The translations under genes and the position numbers were made by a program. Of a DNA stretch of 64,000 nt, positions 10,786 through 21,383 are shown one piece after another (the stretch's first letter is position 1; every line of letters begins with the position of its first letter). The stretch comes from Desulfosediminicola flagellatus (GTDB taxonomy: Bacteria > Desulfobacterota > Desulfobulbia > Desulfobulbales > Desulfocapsaceae). The notes below the pieces were generated by a model. It worked only from the letters and a program-made list of their open reading frames with translations. It did not search any database and was not told the DNA's origin. The DNA lies in contig NZ_CP050698.1 of NCBI RefSeq assembly GCF_005116655.2, positions 512,001 through 576,000 on the forward strand, given 5' to 3'.

Positions 10786-12864
10786 ATGGCAACCCAGGTT
10801 GACCTGACCGGTGTGCGTAACATCGGCATCATGGCTCATATTGATGCTGGTAAAACCACTACCACAGAAAGAATAATTTATTACACTGGTCGTTCGCATA
10901 AGATCGGAGAAGTTCATGAGGGTACCGCCGTCATGGACTGGATGGAACAGGAGCAGGAGCGAGGAATTACAATCACCTCGGCAGCAACAACCTGCAACTG
11001 GAAAGATACTAAAATTAATATCATTGATACGCCTGGGCATGTTGACTTTACCGTTGAGGTAGAGCGATCCCTGAGGGTACTTGATGGCGCGATAGCCGTT
11101 TTTTGTGCTGTAGGTGGTGTTGAACCACAGTCTGAAACAGTATGGCGGCAAGCCAACAAGTACAAGATCCCGAGAATTGCGTTCATTAACAAAATGGACA
11201 GAGTCGGGGCTAACTTCAATAGGTGTCTTACGATGATTGAAGAACGGCTTGGGGCCAATCCGGTAGCGATTCAAATACCGGTAGGTGCTGAGGCGGACTT
11301 CATCGGGGTCATAGACCTCGTTAAAGAGAAGATGCTTGTCTTCACAGAGCACACTCTTGGTCAGGAAGTGATCGAATCCGATATTCCTGCCGAACACATA
11401 GATAAGTTCACGGCCGCACGTATGGCACTACTCGAGAAGTTGGCCGACTTCGATGAGGGTGTCATGGAAAAATACTTGAGTGATACATCGGTATCTGCGA
11501 CTGAGATTTATGAAGCTCTCAGGAACGCAACACTTGAACTGAATATTGTACCTGTGTTGTGTGGGAGTGCTTTTAAAAATAAGGGCGTACAGCCTCTGCT
11601 TGATGCTGTAATCAGCTATCTTCCTTCACCCCTGGACGTTCAGGCTATAGATGGTGAGGATAAGGATGGTAATGTGGTTACGCGTAAAACAGACCCTGCT
11701 GAGAATTTCGCAGGTCTTGTTTTCAAGCTGATGAGCGATTCGTTCGTTGAAAATCTTGCATTCGTAAGGGTTTACTCCGGTACCCTTAGTGTTGGTGATA
11801 AGGTTTTTAACCCTGCAAAGAAGAAGCAGGAAAAGATAAGCAAGATTCTGAGGATGCACGCAAATAAGCGTGAGGAAGTCAGAGAAGTTGTCGCTGGTGA
11901 TATTTGCGCGATAGTCGGCTTAAAGTTCACCACAACCGGTGATACTCTGTGTTCTAAGGGTGATTATATCATGCTGGAAAGCATGGATTTCCCTGACCCT
12001 GTTATTGGTGTCGCTATAGAGCCAAGCACTAAGGCTGAAGAGAAAAAGCTGGAAGAATCGCTCAAAAAAATTGCTCTTGAAGATCCGTCATTCACGATTA
12101 CGACTGATGGGGATACAGGGCAGACGATTATCTCCGGGATGGGAGAGCTTCATCTCGAAATAATTGTACATCGACTGCTAAATGAATTTAAAGTTGGTGC
12201 CAAGGTCGGTAAGCCTCAGGTCGCTTATAAAGAGACCATTACCTCAAGCAACAAGGCTGAGGGGAAGTTTGATCAACTTACCGGCGCTAAGGGAATGTAC
12301 GGACATGTAATAATAGATGTTCAGCCCCTTAAGCAAGGCGAAGGCGTTATTTTCGAGAGCAAAGTAGATGAGCAGCAGATTCCTGCAGCATTTATCGGCG
12401 CAATTGAAAGAGGTATTAAAGACAGCCTGGATTCGGGTCCGCTGATAGGATATCCTCTCACTGATATTAAAGTGAGACTAACTGGTGGATCTTTTCATGA
12501 AGATGAATCGACGGATATGGCTTTTGGAGTTGCCTCGTCTATGGCGATTCGTAGGGCAACGGCAGAGGCAAGTCCTGCGCTGCTTGAGCCGGTCATGGAT
12601 CTTCAGGTTGTTACCCCGGAAGAATATATTGGGGATGTCATATCAGATGTTAACGCCAAACGAGGGAAAATTGTTGGTGTTGAAGCTGATGGCGATTTGC
12701 AGAATGTAAAAGCGCATGTTCCACTTGCTGAGATGTTTGGTTATTCTACATCACTCAGATCAGCAACGCAGGGAAGGGCAAGTTTTACAATGCAGTTTCT
12801 GCAATATGATATAGTACCTGCCGCAAAAGCAGAGGCAATTATTAAAAAGATCAGAGGGATTTAA
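10786..12864 (+). CDS. fusA: elongation factor G
   Basis: EF-G (692 aa) is the GTPase that drives translocation and, with RRF, ribosome recycling. G1 ([12 protein letters not shown]), the switch region [10 protein letters not shown]3 (DTPGHVDF) and G4 (NKMDR) are all in the first 145 residues, followed by domain II and the tetrahedral C-terminal domains with GMGELHLE. Start ATG follows GAGGGAGGGC. Being in the str block between rpsG and tuf marks it as the housekeeping copy. Confidence 0.98.
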   Translation: MATQVDLTGVRNIGIMAHIDAGKTTTTERIIYYTGRSHKIGEVHEGTAVMDWMEQEQERGITITSAATTCNWKDTKINIIDTPGHVDFTVEVERSLRVLDGAIAVFCAVGGVEPQSETVWRQANKYKIPRIAFINKMDRVGANFNRCLTMIEERLGANPVAIQIPVGAEADFIGVIDLVKEKMLVFTEHTLGQEVIESDIPAEHIDKFTAARMALLEKLADFDEGVMEKYLSDTSVSATEIYEALRNATLELNIVPVLCGSAFKNKGVQPLLDAVISYLPSPLDVQAIDGEDKDGNVVTRKTDPAENFAGLVFKLMSDSFVENLAFVRVYSGTLSVGDKVFNPAKKKQEKISKILRMHANKREEVREVVAGDICAIVGLKFTTTGDTLCSKGDYIMLESMDFPDPVIGVAIEPSTKAEEKKLEESLKKIALEDPSFTITTDGDTGQTIISGMGELHLEIIVHRLLNEFKVGAKVGKPQVAYKETITSSNKAEGKFDQLTGAKGMYGHVIIDVQPLKQGEGVIFESKVDEQQIPAAFIGAIERGIKDSLDSGPLIGYPLTDIKVRLTGGSFHEDESTDMAFGVASSMAIRRATAEASPALLEPVMDLQVVTPEEYIGDVISDVNAKRGKIVGVEADGDLQNVKAHVPLAEMFGYSTSLRSATQGRASFTMQFLQYDIVPAAKAEAIIKKIRGI

Positions 12865-12888
12865 GTCCAAGTATATTGGGGAATTACT

Positions 12889-14079
12889 ATGGCAAAAGAA
12901 AAATTTGAAAGAACTAAGCCGCACGTTAACGTGGGTACCGTTGGTCACATTGATCATGGTAAAACTACCTTAACTGCAGCTATCACAAGAGTATTATCGA
13001 CGAAGGGTCAGGCCAAATTCACTGATTTCAGTGATATTGACAAGGCTCCTGAGGAAAAAGAACGCGGAATTACAATTGCCACTGCCCATGTTGAGTATGA
13101 GACAGAAAATCGTCATTATGCCCACGTAGATTGTCCAGGTCATGCTGACTACATTAAAAACATGATCACAGGTGCAGCGCAGATGGATGGTGCTATACTT
13201 GTTGTAGCGGCAACTGATGGTGCAATGCCCCAGACTAGAGAACATATTCTGCTTGCACGTCAGGTTGGTGTACCTGCAATTGTAGTCTTCTTGAACAAGT
13301 GCGATATGGTCGATGATGAAGAATTAATCGAACTTGTTGAGATGGAACTTCGCGAACTCCTTGATAAGTATGAATTTCCAGGAGACGATATTCCTTTTGT
13401 TCAAGGATCAGCACTTCTCGCTCTTGAGAATCCAGAAGATCCAGAGAAAGCTGCCTGCATATGGTCGCTCATGGAACAGGTTGATTCCTATATTCCTGAG
13501 CCGGTTCGCGATGTTGATCAGCCTTTCCTGATGCCTATCGAAGATGTATTCTCTATATCCGGCCGTGGCACCGTTGCTACTGGACGTATTGAAAGGGGAA
13601 TCATCAAGGTCGGCGAAGAGATAGCAATTGTAGGAATTAAAGAGACTACAAAAACTACATGTACCGGAGTTGAAATGTTTCGGAAACTGCTTGATGAAGG
13701 TCAGGCGGGAGATAACATCGGTGCATTGCTGCGTGGCGTAAAGAGAGAGGAAATCGAACGTGGGCAGGTACTTGCCAAGCCGGGTTCTATAACTCCACAT
13801 ACCGTATTCGAAGCTGAGAGTTATATTCTTGGTAAGGATGAAGGTGGTCGTCATACACCATTTTTTAACGGATATCGTCCGCAGTTCTATTTTAGAACTA
13901 CAGATGTAACAGGCATTGTAACTCTTCCAGAAGGAACCGAGATGGTTATGCCTGGGGACAATGTTTCAATTACTGCTGAGCTGATTACTCCTATCGCAAT
14001 GGATGAGGGATTACGATTCGCTATCCGAGAAGGCGGCAGAACAGTTGGCGCAGGCGTAGTAAGCAAAATTATTAAATAA
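12889..14079 (+). CDS. tuf: elongation factor Tu
   Basis: EF-Tu (396 aa) delivers aminoacyl-tRNA to the ribosome as a GTP complex. The P-loop GHIDHGKTT, the RGITI switch I segment, DCPGH and NKCD motifs are present, as are domain II and III landmarks such as GRGTVATGR. It is 24 bp after fusA and 9 bp before rpsJ, so it bridges the str and S10 blocks. Whether a second tuf copy exists (often upstream of the rplK-rplA genes) cannot be seen here. Confidence 0.98.
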   Translation: MAKEKFERTKPHVNVGTVGHIDHGKTTLTAAITRVLSTKGQAKFTDFSDIDKAPEEKERGITIATAHVEYETENRHYAHVDCPGHADYIKNMITGAAQMDGAILVVAATDGAMPQTREHILLARQVGVPAIVVFLNKCDMVDDEELIELVEMELRELLDKYEFPGDDIPFVQGSALLALENPEDPEKAACIWSLMEQVDSYIPEPVRDVDQPFLMPIEDVFSISGRGTVATGRIERGIIKVGEEIAIVGIKETTKTTCTGVEMFRKLLDEGQAGDNIGALLRGVKREEIERGQVLAKPGSITPHTVFEAESYILGKDEGGRHTPFFNGYRPQFYFRTTDVTGIVTLPEGTEMVMPGDNVSITAELITPIAMDEGLRFAIREGGRTVGAGVVSKIIK

Positions 14080-14088
14080 AGGTGTACG

Positions 14089-14403
14089 ATGATACCTACA
14101 GAAAAAATTCGTATTCGTTTGAAAGCATACGATCATAAACTGCTCGATCAATCTACGTCCGAGATTGTAGAGACTGCACGAAGGACCGGATCTGCGGTTG
14201 CAGGCCCTATTCCCCTTCCGACTACCGTGAACAAATTCTGTGTTCTTCGTTCACCACATGTTGATAAGAAGTCTAGAGAGCAATTTGAAATGAGAACCCA
14301 TCGTCGTTTACTTGATATCCTCGAGCCTACTCAGCAGACTATTGATCTGTTGATGAAACTTGAGTTGTCAGCAGGCGTCGATGTCGAGATTAAACTGCCT
14401 TAA
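14089..14403 (+). CDS. rpsJ: 30S ribosomal protein S10
   Basis: S10 (104 aa) is a head protein of the small subunit and also NusE, the partner of NusB in transcription antitermination. The N-terminal [17 protein letters not shown] block and the central [22 protein letters not shown] loop are typical. It is the first gene of the S10 block but is spaced only 9 bp from tuf, so no separate promoter or long S10 leader is apparent. Confidence 0.98.
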   Translation: MIPTEKIRIRLKAYDHKLLDQSTSEIVETARRTGSAVAGPIPLPTTVNKFCVLRSPHVDKKSREQFEMRTHRRLLDILEPTQQTIDLLMKLELSAGVDVEIKLP

Positions 14404-14444
14404 AGGCAGTATATGCAAAGTAAATTGAAGCATCGGGTGCAATT

Positions 14445-15074
14445 ATGCCAAAGACAATGGGTATACTAGGTAAGAAAGTTGGAATGACCCGCGTTTATAG
14501 CGAGATGGGTCAGGCAATACCTGTAACTGTCATTGAAGCAGGACCGTGCAAAGTAATCCAGGTTAAGACTGTTGAGACAGATGGATACAATGCAATTCAG
14601 GTCGGCTTTTCAGACAAGAAAGCACAACGGGTAAACAAGCCTGAAGCCGGTCATTTAAAGAAATCTAACTCTGATGGTTTCTACCATATTCGTGAGTTCC
14701 GAGGAGTAGACGCGGCGCAATACGAGGTAGGACAGGAGATCAATTTTTCCGAACTGTTTAACGTTGGTGATGTTGTTGATGTACAAGGCACCAGCAAAGG
14801 TAAAGGCTTCCAGGGTGTTGTGAAACGCTATGGTTTTGCCGGTGGTTGTACAACTCACGGTTCTATGTTCCACAGAGCTCCTGGTTCTATTGGTTGTAGT
14901 GCTTGGCCGGGCCGTGTTGTAAAAGGTAAGAAAATGCCTGGCCGCATGGGTAACGAGACAGTTCTGAAGAAGAACGTTATTGTGATCGATATTCGCGCAG
15001 ACGAGAATGTAGTTCTGCTGAAAGGACCTGTTCCCGGGGCTAAAAATGGCCTTCTGAAAATATTTTCGAAATAA
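14445..15074 (+). CDS. rplC: 50S ribosomal protein L3
   Basis: L3 (209 aa) is an early 50S assembly protein whose long loop reaches the peptidyl-transferase centre. The start GILGKKVGMTRVY, the central SKGKGFQGVVKRYGF and the HGSMFHRAPGSIG block are present, along with the conserved Gln of the loop. It follows rpsJ by 41 bp in the standard S10 order and is normal in length. Confidence 0.98.
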   Translation: MPKTMGILGKKVGMTRVYSEMGQAIPVTVIEAGPCKVIQVKTVETDGYNAIQVGFSDKKAQRVNKPEAGHLKKSNSDGFYHIREFRGVDAAQYEVGQEINFSELFNVGDVVDVQGTSKGKGFQGVVKRYGFAGGCTTHGSMFHRAPGSIGCSAWPGRVVKGKKMPGRMGNETVLKKNVIVIDIRADENVVLLKGPVPGAKNGLLKIFSK

Positions 15075-15111
15075 TTGATTTCAGAACAAGATCAGGTTCG
15101 AGGAGATAATA

Positions 15112-15735
15112 ATGTCAACTGTAAATGTTGTTAACACCCAGAACGAAAACGTCGGACAGTTAGAACTGAACGACAATGTTTTCAATCTTGAGGTGAAAGA
15201 GTACATCCTGCACGATGTTGTAAAAATGCAGCGTGCTGCTCGACGCGCAGGTACAGCCTGCACCAAGACCCGAGTAGAGGTCGCTGGTGGTGGTGCTAAA
15301 CCATGGCGTCAGAAAGGAACTGGACGTGCACGTGCAGGTACCAGAAACTCTCCTATCTGGAGAGGTGGTGGAGTTACCTTTGGTCCAAAGCCACGTGATT
15401 ATAGTTTCAAGCTGAACAGGAAGGTTAAAAAGCTCGCTCTTGCAATGGCAATGAGTGCTCGCCTTCAAGAGGAAAATCTTATCGTACTTGAAGGGTTCTC
15501 CCTTGAAGCGATTAAAACTAAAGATTTCGTTCAGGTCATGAAGACCCTCGAGGCTGATAACGCACTTATCGTTATTGACGGAGAGGCTGACAACCTGAAA
15601 AAATCCTCTAGAAATGTTAACGGTTTCAAGGTTTTGCCTTCCGAAGGGTTGAATGTGTATGATGTATTGCTGCACAAAAAACTTGTATTGGTCAAGCCTG
15701 TAATTGAGAGCCTTGAGAAGAGGTTGATGGCATGA
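15112..15735 (+). CDS. rplD: 50S ribosomal protein L4
   Basis: L4 (207 aa) lines the polypeptide exit tunnel. The extended loop with KPWRQKGTGRARAGTRNSP (about residues 63-82) is intact, the region where macrolide-resistance substitutions occur. Its stop overlaps the rplW start as ATGA, indicating translational coupling. In enterobacteria L4 autoregulates the S10 operon; no equivalent leader is evident here. Confidence 0.97.
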   Translation: MSTVNVVNTQNENVGQLELNDNVFNLEVKEYILHDVVKMQRAARRAGTACTKTRVEVAGGGAKPWRQKGTGRARAGTRNSPIWRGGGVTFGPKPRDYSFKLNRKVKKLALAMAMSARLQEENLIVLEGFSLEAIKTKDFVQVMKTLEADNALIVIDGEADNLKKSSRNVNGFKVLPSEGLNVYDVLLHKKLVLVKPVIESLEKRLMA

Positions 15736-16019
15736 AAAATATTTACGGCGTTTTGAAGGGGCCCTGCCTCACAGAGAAGGCCGCCTTGTTACAGGAAGAA
15801 GACGGAGCGATCGTCTTCAAAGTACATCCCAAGGCGAACAAGATAGAAATCAAGAAAGCAGTGGAACTCATGTTCAACGTAAAAGTGAAAGATGTGAGAA
15901 CCGCTAACATGCACGGCAAACAGAAGAGAGTTGGCCAGAAGATTGGGATGACCAACGACTGGAAGAAAGCTTACGTTACCCTCTCTGAAGGTGAAATTAA
16001 CTTTGCAGATGAGCTGTAA
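15732..16019 (+). CDS. rplW: 50S ribosomal protein L23
   Basis: L23 (95 aa) sits at the tunnel exit and docks trigger factor and the signal recognition particle. The core GPCLTEKAALLQ, the VHPKANKIEIKKAVE helix region and the basic HGKQKRVG loop are characteristic. The start ATG overlaps the rplD stop by 4 nt. Length is normal. Confidence 0.97.
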   Translation: MKNIYGVLKGPCLTEKAALLQEEDGAIVFKVHPKANKIEIKKAVELMFNVKVKDVRTANMHGKQKRVGQKIGMTNDWKKAYVTLSEGEINFADEL

Positions 16020-16110
16020 GCAATTAAGCAATTAATTTCGACGTGCTGCGAATCTCTCTCATATTGAATGATTCTATCTAATTTTATCATGATGGAGCGA
16101 TTGGGAAACC

Positions 16111-16932
16111 ATGGCTATTAAGACATATAAACCAACATCAGCCGGTAAGCGACACCAGGTATCCATACAGAACCCTGACTTGTCCAACAAGCGCCCGGAA
16201 AAAAGTCTGGTTACAAGTCTGTCTAAGACAGGCGGAAGAAACAACTACGGTCGCATCACCTCCCGGCATATTGGTGGTGGTCACAAAAGAAAATACCGCA
16301 TTATTGACTTTAAGCGCGATAAAACTGATATCGATGCTAAAGTTGTAGCGATTGAATATGATCCCAACAGATCAGCAAACATTGCGCTACTTTGTTATAT
16401 TGACGGTGAGAAAAGATACATTCTGTCCCCGGACGGCATTTCAGTTGGTGACAAAATTGTCGCTGGCGATAGTGTCGATATTCAGCCAGGTAACTGTCTG
16501 CCGATGTTTAATATTCCACTCGGTACTGTGATTCACAATATCGAAATGAAGATCGGTAAAGGTGCTCAGCTTGTACGTAGTGCAGGTGCATCTGCCCAGT
16601 TGATGGCTAAGGAAGGAGAGTACGTTCTCGTTAGACTTCCTTCCGGTGAAGTACGAAAGTTTCATAAGAATTGCCGCGCATGCATCGGTTCTGTTGGTAA
16701 CAGCGAGCACGATAGCCAGAAACTCGGTAAAGCTGGACGTACCAGGTGGAAAGGTAAGAGACCACATGTTCGTGGTGTTGCGATGAACCCAGTCGATCAT
16801 CCGATGGGTGGTGGTGAAGGAAAGAGCTCCGGTGGTCGTCATCCTTGTACTCCTTGGGGTTACCCGACAAAGGGTTACAAGACCAGGAAGAATAAGGCTT
16901 CAGACAAGTACATTGTCAAGAAGAGATCATAA
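16111..16932 (+). CDS. rplB: 50S ribosomal protein L2
   Basis: L2 (273 aa) is needed for subunit joining and peptidyl-transferase activity. [15 protein letters not shown], the central [16 protein letters not shown] block and the C-terminal [17 protein letters not shown] segment with the conserved His are present. It is separated from rplW by 91 bp, a larger gap than its neighbours, with no clear motif in it. rpsS follows 17 bp later. Confidence 0.98.
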   Translation: MAIKTYKPTSAGKRHQVSIQNPDLSNKRPEKSLVTSLSKTGGRNNYGRITSRHIGGGHKRKYRIIDFKRDKTDIDAKVVAIEYDPNRSANIALLCYIDGEKRYILSPDGISVGDKIVAGDSVDIQPGNCLPMFNIPLGTVIHNIEMKIGKGAQLVRSAGASAQLMAKEGEYVLVRLPSGEVRKFHKNCRACIGSVGNSEHDSQKLGKAGRTRWKGKRPHVRGVAMNPVDHPMGGGEGKSSGGRHPCTPWGYPTKGYKTRKNKASDKYIVKKRS

Positions 16933-16949
16933 CACACAAGGAGTAAAGC

Positions 16950-17225
16950 ATGTCCCGTTCGATTAAAAAGGGTCCCTTTATTGATGACCACCTTATGAAA
17001 AAGGTTGTTCAAGCTAACGATTCTGGATCCAGGAAGGTTATTAAAACCTGGTCCCGGAGATCAGATATTTCCCCGGAAATGGTTGGCCTTACCTTTGCAG
17101 TACACAACGGTAAAAAATTCATCCCTGTCTTTGTTTCAGAAAATATGGTAGGGCACAAGCTCGGCGAATTTTCTCCGACCAGAACTTACTATGGACACGC
17201 TTCTGATAAGAAGGGTAAAAAATAA
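16950..17225 (+). CDS. rpsS: 30S ribosomal protein S19
   Basis: S19 (91 aa) binds the 16S rRNA head next to S13 near the A site. The start [10 protein letters not shown], the [14 protein letters not shown] core and the [14 protein letters not shown]-terminal block are typical. A clean AAGGAG lies before the ATG. Gene order rplB-rpsS-rplV is standard. Confidence 0.98.
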   Translation: MSRSIKKGPFIDDHLMKKVVQANDSGSRKVIKTWSRRSDISPEMVGLTFAVHNGKKFIPVFVSENMVGHKLGEFSPTRTYYGHASDKKGKK

Positions 17226-17272
17226 TTTAGAAACATCAAAGTTTCTGGTACGACTCATTGGGAGTACATACT

Positions 17273-17608
17273 ATGGAAGCACGAGCCGTAGGGAAATATA
17301 TTAGAATATCCCCACAGAAGGCCCGACTGGTTGCAGACGTGGTCAGAGGCATGAACGTAGACCAGGCAATTACTACACTTCGGTTTATGCCGAAAAAAGG
17401 TGCGGTAATCCTGCGAAAGGTAATCGAGTCTGCAGTAGCCAATGCAACCCAGGATGATCAGGCTGATATCGATAATCTCTTTATCAAAAAGATTACCATC
17501 GATGGTGGCCCTTCACTGAAAAGGATTCGTCCGCGAGCAATGGGACGGGCAACCGGTATCATCAAGAGAACCAGCCATATAACGGTTGTTCTTGATGAGA
17601 ATGAATAA
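17273..17608 (+). CDS. rplV: 50S ribosomal protein L22
   Basis: L22 (111 aa) reaches the exit-tunnel constriction with a beta-hairpin. The protein shows EARAVGKYIRISPQKARLVADVVRG and the GGPSLKRIRPRAMGRA hairpin segment. I chose ATG at 17273 rather than the in-frame TTG 15 bp earlier: TTGGGAGT supplies a Shine-Dalgarno at the right distance for the ATG, and the family N-terminus matches it. Confidence 0.96.
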   Translation: MEARAVGKYIRISPQKARLVADVVRGMNVDQAITTLRFMPKKGAVILRKVIESAVANATQDDQADIDNLFIKKITIDGGPSLKRIRPRAMGRATGIIKRTSHITVVLDENE

Positions 17609-17639
17609 TAACTGAATAAGCACTCTTTGGAGGATTGTT

Positions 17640-18287
17640 TTGGGCCAGAAGGTAAATCCATTAGGACTAAGACTGAACATTACCCGGACCTGGGACTCAA
17701 TCTGGTATGCAGATAAAGAGTATGCGTCCTATCTTCTTGAAGATCAGAAAATCAGAAAGTTTCTCAAGAAACGTCTGAATCACGCTGGTCTTTCAAGAAT
17801 TATTATTGAGCGCACCGGAGAGAAAGTACGAGCTAAGCTCTTTACTGCCAGACCAGGTATCGTGATTGGTAAGAAAGGTTCAGAGATCGAAATTCTTAAA
17901 CGGGATCTCGAAAGACTCGTAGGTCGCAAAGTCACTCTCGATATTCAGGAAGTTAGACGTCCTGAAGCTGACGCTCAGCTTGTGGCAGAGAACATTGCAT
18001 CTCAACTCGTTCGTCGTGTCGCTTTTCGTCGAGCGATGAAAAAAGCTGTCAATTCTGCACTTCGCTTTGGTGTACAGGGTATTAAGATTTCCTGTTCAGG
18101 AAGACTTGGTGGAGCAGAAATGTCAAGATGTGAGTGGGTACGTGAAGGACGTGTACCGTTGCACACTTTACGCGCTGATGTTGATTATGCCCTTGCCGAA
18201 GCGAATACCACTTATGGTATTATCGGGGTTAAGGTCTGGATATTCAAAGGTGAGGTATTAAACGAGAAGGAAGCGCCGGTTGCATAA
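17640..18287 (+). CDS. rpsC: 30S ribosomal protein S3
   Basis: S3 (215 aa) forms part of the mRNA entry channel helicase site with S4 and S5. The start [11 protein letters not shown], the KH-domain GxxG equivalent ([10 protein letters not shown], about residues 77-86) and the C-terminal block [13 protein letters not shown] are present. Start TTG at 17640 follows TTTGGAGG, so the non-ATG start is well supported. Confidence 0.98.
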   Translation: MGQKVNPLGLRLNITRTWDSIWYADKEYASYLLEDQKIRKFLKKRLNHAGLSRIIIERTGEKVRAKLFTARPGIVIGKKGSEIEILKRDLERLVGRKVTLDIQEVRRPEADAQLVAENIASQLVRRVAFRRAMKKAVNSALRFGVQGIKISCSGRLGGAEMSRCEWVREGRVPLHTLRADVDYALAEANTTYGIIGVKVWIFKGEVLNEKEAPVA

Positions 18288-18337
18288 TCGGGCTGATCGT
18301 TTATCCCCCTTACGTAAATTATTATCTGGAGTAAATG

Positions 18338-18754
18338 ATGTTAAGTCCAAGAAAGGTAAAGCATAGAAAGGTATTCAAGGGTCGGATGACAGGTACCGCT
18401 TATCGCGGCTCCTCCATATCCTTCGGTGAATACGCCTTGAAAGCTGTTCAGTGCGGTAAAATGACTGCTCAGCAGATAGAAGCTGCACGTATTACGATTA
18501 ATAGAACAATGAAACGTGGCGGAAAAGTCTGGATTCGTGTATTCCCTGACAAGCCCATCACGAAGAAGCCAGCCGAAACTCGAATGGGTAAAGGTAAAGG
18601 TAGCCCTGATCATTGGGTTGCTCCAGTTAAACCCGGTAAAATTCTTTATGAAGTTTCCGGTGTAGATGAAAAACTTGCTATGAGAGCACTTGAACTCGCA
18701 GGCAATAAGCTGCCGTTTGCGACTAAAGTGATCGCAAGGAGGAACACTTTATGA
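18338..18754 (+). CDS. rplP: 50S ribosomal protein L16
   Basis: L16 (138 aa) contacts the A-site tRNA elbow and helps organise the peptidyl-transferase centre. The start [11 protein letters not shown], the [19 protein letters not shown] block and [18 protein letters not shown] are typical. Two ATG codons are adjacent (18335, 18338); the second is chosen because the GGAG at 18328-18331 is 6 nt from it. Its stop overlaps rpmC by 4 nt. Confidence 0.97.
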   Translation: MLSPRKVKHRKVFKGRMTGTAYRGSSISFGEYALKAVQCGKMTAQQIEAARITINRTMKRGGKVWIRVFPDKPITKKPAETRMGKGKGSPDHWVAPVKPGKILYEVSGVDEKLAMRALELAGNKLPFATKVIARRNTL

Positions 18755-18942
18755 AAGCTGAAGACATTCGTAAAATGTCCGAAGAAGAATTGATCAAAAA
18801 AGAGAATGAGTTGCACGAAGAGTTGGGTAATCTTTCTTTTCAGCATCGTATCAGGCCTCTTGAAGACAGCTCACGTTTGAAAAAAATTAGAAAAGATATT
18901 GCCAGGATCCAGACCATTAAGAGTGAAGTCGCTGCTAATTAA
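18751..18942 (+). CDS. rpmC: 50S ribosomal protein L29
   Basis: L29 (63 aa) is a small two-helix protein at the tunnel exit beside L23. The pattern [25 protein letters not shown] and the later [12 protein letters not shown] helix fit the family. The start overlaps the rplP stop (ATGA) and AGGAGG lies just upstream, pointing to coupled translation. Confidence 0.96.
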   Translation: MKAEDIRKMSEEELIKKENELHEELGNLSFQHRIRPLEDSSRLKKIRKDIARIQTIKSEVAAN

Positions 18943-19010
18943 GCAGCGACTTGGAAAAATTTAAATATGGTTACCATCCTCGCATATAAACATCACGAAT
19001 TGATTAAATT

Positions 19011-19271
19011 ATGAGTGAAAATACAAAGTCCAGAAAGACAAGAACCGGTTCTGTTGTAAGCAACAGAATGGAAAAGAGTGTTGTCGTCAGGGTCGAGCGC
19101 AGGGTTCGTCACAAACTGTATGGCAAATACGTTAAAACTAGTGTCAAGTACCTGGCTGATGATCCTGAAAACAGCTGCAACATAGGTGACACTGTTCTAA
19201 TTGAGGAATGTCGTCCACTGAGTAAGAAGAAGCGGTGGCGCGTAAAAACAATATTGGAACAGGCCGTTTAA
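19011..19271 (+). CDS. rpsQ: 30S ribosomal protein S17
   Basis: S17 (86 aa) is a primary 16S rRNA-binding OB-fold protein. The TGSVVSNRMEKSVVVRVERRVRH core and DTVLIEECRPLSKKKRW end are characteristic. It lacks a strong Shine-Dalgarno before ATG 19011, but the start matches the family. It closes the S10 block, with rplN following. Confidence 0.96.
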   Translation: MSENTKSRKTRTGSVVSNRMEKSVVVRVERRVRHKLYGKYVKTSVKYLADDPENSCNIGDTVLIEECRPLSKKKRWRVKTILEQAV

Positions 19272-19330
19272 TTGACTCTCAACTGTGAGAGATTCATAAG
19301 AACGTTACAGATGAGATATCAGGTGAAATT

Positions 19331-19699
19331 ATGATTCAAACAGAAACAGTACTCAATGTCGCTGATAATTCAGGTGCCAAAAAGGTCCTGTGTATCAAGG
19401 TACTTGGTGGCTCCAAAAGGCGCTACGCCGGTATTGGAGATATTATTACGGTTGCAGTTAAAGAAGCTATTCCGCACGCCAAAGTAAAGAAAGGTGATGT
19501 GATGAAAGCTGTTATTGTTCGTACCGCTAAAGAGATGAAGCGTATGGATGATACATGGGTAAAATTCGATGAAAATGCAGCTGTCATCCTTTCCGGATCC
19601 GGTGAGCCAGTAGGTACACGTATCTTTGGCCCGGTTGCACGAGAACTGAGAAATCAGGGATTTATGAAAATTATTTCATTGGCCCCTGAAGTACTTTAA
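19331..19699 (+). CDS. rplN: 50S ribosomal protein L14
   Basis: L14 (122 aa) lies at the subunit interface, where it contacts 16S helix 14 and binds RsfS. The start [18 protein letters not shown] and the C-terminal [13 protein letters not shown] block are typical, and length is exactly as expected. It opens the spc block and follows rpsQ by 59 bp. Confidence 0.98.
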   Translation: MIQTETVLNVADNSGAKKVLCIKVLGGSKRRYAGIGDIITVAVKEAIPHAKVKKGDVMKAVIVRTAKEMKRMDDTWVKFDENAAVILSGSGEPVGTRIFGPVARELRNQGFMKIISLAPEVL

Positions 19700-19755
19700 C
19701 CTATTGTAAATAGTTCTCGACATTGAGATACATCGACAGAATAAAGGTATTGAAA

Positions 19756-20091
19756 ATGAGACAGGGTAGAACATACCTGAAAAAAGATGATCAGGTTGAA
19801 GTAATTGCCGGTAAAGATAAAGGACGAGTTGGTAAAGTTCTTAACGTTATTCCGGCCAAGAGTCAGGCGATTGTCGAACGCATTAATATGATAAAACGCC
19901 ACACAAAACCGACCGAGATGAATCAGCAAGGTCAGATTGTAGAAAGAGAGGCGCCGATTCATACATCCAATCTTCAGCTTATCTGTCCTGAATGTACCAA
20001 GACTGGTCGCATAGGGAAGAAGACTCTCGAAGATGGAACGAAGGTTCGCTTCTGCAAAAGTTGCGGCGAATCCATCGAGAAGAAATCATAG
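19756..20091 (+). CDS. rplX: 50S ribosomal protein L24, zinc-ribbon form
   Basis: L24 (111 aa) is one of the two initiators of 50S assembly. The KOW motif [16 protein letters not shown] is near the N-terminus. The C-terminal extension carries two Cys pairs, CPEC and CKSC, which look like a zinc ribbon found in some bacterial L24 forms. I chose ATG at 19756 over an in-frame TTG at 19723 because AAGG at 19744-19747 is 8 nt from it and the family begins there. Confidence 0.95.
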   Translation: MRQGRTYLKKDDQVEVIAGKDKGRVGKVLNVIPAKSQAIVERINMIKRHTKPTEMNQQGQIVEREAPIHTSNLQLICPECTKTGRIGKKTLEDGTKVRFCKSCGESIEKKS

Positions 20092-20121
20092 AAAAGATAA
20101 GGCTTACGCTAGGAGTTATAC

Positions 20122-20661
20122 ATGGGTGCGCTGAAAGATTTATATATAAATGAGGCCATTCCGGCACTCAAAGAGGAATTTGGCTATAAAAATGCCATGC
20201 AGCTTCCTAAAATTGAGAAAATAGTTCTCAATATGGGTTTGGGCGAAGCAGTCCAGAACCCAAAAATAGTAGAAGGTGCGGCTGACGAATTGACCAAAAT
20301 AGCCGGACAAAAAGCGGTTGTTACCAAAGCTAAAAAATCCATTGCTACATTTAAACTTCGCGAAGGCATGCCTATTGGTTGCCGAGTTACTCTGCGTGGC
20401 GATAGAATGTTCGATTTTTTCAGCAAGCTTGTCAATATCGCCTTACCGCGTGTACGTGACTTCCGTGGTCTTTCTCCGAAAACATTTGATGGTAGAGGCA
20501 ACTTTTCCATGGGTGTCAAAGAGCAGATCATCTTTCCGGAGATCGATTACGATAAGATTGACAAGATTAAAGGCTTGAATATCACTATCGTAACCTCAGC
20601 CAAAACTGACGACGAAGCCCGTTTCCTTCTTAAAACGATGGGAATGCCTTTTAGAAAATAA
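20122..20661 (+). CDS. rplE: 50S ribosomal protein L5
   Basis: L5 (179 aa) binds 5S rRNA and contacts the P-site tRNA and S13. The family blocks [32 protein letters not shown] and [24 protein letters not shown] are present. ATG 20122 follows TAGGAG. Position between rplX and rpsN is standard. Confidence 0.98.
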   Translation: MGALKDLYINEAIPALKEEFGYKNAMQLPKIEKIVLNMGLGEAVQNPKIVEGAADELTKIAGQKAVVTKAKKSIATFKLREGMPIGCRVTLRGDRMFDFFSKLVNIALPRVRDFRGLSPKTFDGRGNFSMGVKEQIIFPEIDYDKIDKIKGLNITIVTSAKTDDEARFLLKTMGMPFRK

Positions 20662-20714
20662 TAGTCGGTATACTAGTTCATACTGAGAATAAATGAGATA
20701 ATCTGGAGGTCGTT

Positions 20715-20900
20715 TTGGCTAAGAAATCCATCATTGCTAAGGCACAACGCAAACCTAAGTTTGGCGTGCGAAAGTATAATAGATGTCCATTGTGCGGACG
20801 TCCACGTGCATTCATAAGAAAATTCGGAATTTGCAGAATTTGCTTCCGCAAACTGGCATCGAGTGGTCAGGTTACTGGCGTGACTAAGTCAAGCTGGTAA
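20715..20900 (+). CDS. rpsZ: 30S ribosomal protein S14, zinc-binding type (type Z)
   Basis: S14 (61 aa) is a head protein of the small subunit. This is the short zinc form: two Cys pairs (CPLC and CRIC, 12 residues apart, about residues 24-43) form the metal site. Start TTG 20715 follows TCTGGAGG. The longer zinc-free form would be about 100 aa. It is also commonly labelled rpsN. Confidence 0.96.
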   Translation: MAKKSIIAKAQRKPKFGVRKYNRCPLCGRPRAFIRKFGICRICFRKLASSGQVTGVTKSSW

Positions 20901-20960
20901 ACTTGGTCAATTTTCTTTGTTAGATTTGTAGAAACTTATACAGAATAAGGAGTGTTCGCT

Positions 20961-21359
20961 ATGTCTATGAGCGATCCCCTGGCAGACATGCTGACCAGGA
21001 TACGTAACGCAGTAATGGTTAAATTTGATACCGTTGACATGCCGAAGTCCAACGTTAAAGTAAACGTTGCTAAAGTCCTTAAAGAGGAAGGCTTCATCAC
21101 CGATTATAAGGTTTCGGATTCAGGAGTTCAGGGTGTCCTGACAATTACCCTGAAATACGGACCGGATGGTGAACCTGTAATTAGGGGAATCAAAAGGGTC
21201 AGTAAACCAGGTCTTCGGAAATATGCTAAGGCTGGAGCAATCCCTAAAGTCCTCACCGGACTTGGGGTATCGATTGTTTCGACGTCTAAAGGCATCATCA
21301 CTGATAAAACAGCAAGGACCCTGAACACTGGTGGGGAGATCATTTGCGAGGTTTGGTAA
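20961..21359 (+). CDS. rpsH: 30S ribosomal protein S8
   Basis: S8 (132 aa) is a primary binder of the 16S central domain and in Escherichia coli represses the spc operon by binding the rplE leader. [13 protein letters not shown] begins the protein and the C-terminal [10 protein letters not shown] is typical. The ATG at 20961 was chosen because TAAGGAG (20946-20952) is 8 nt upstream; a GTG at 20952 overlaps that site, and ATG 20967 is the other candidate. Confidence 0.96.
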   Translation: MSMSDPLADMLTRIRNAVMVKFDTVDMPKSNVKVNVAKVLKEEGFITDYKVSDSGVQGVLTITLKYGPDGEPVIRGIKRVSKPGLRKYAKAGAIPKVLTGLGVSIVSTSKGIITDKTARTLNTGGEIICEVW

Positions 21360-21383
21360 GACTCGCAGATTACGGAGGTAACT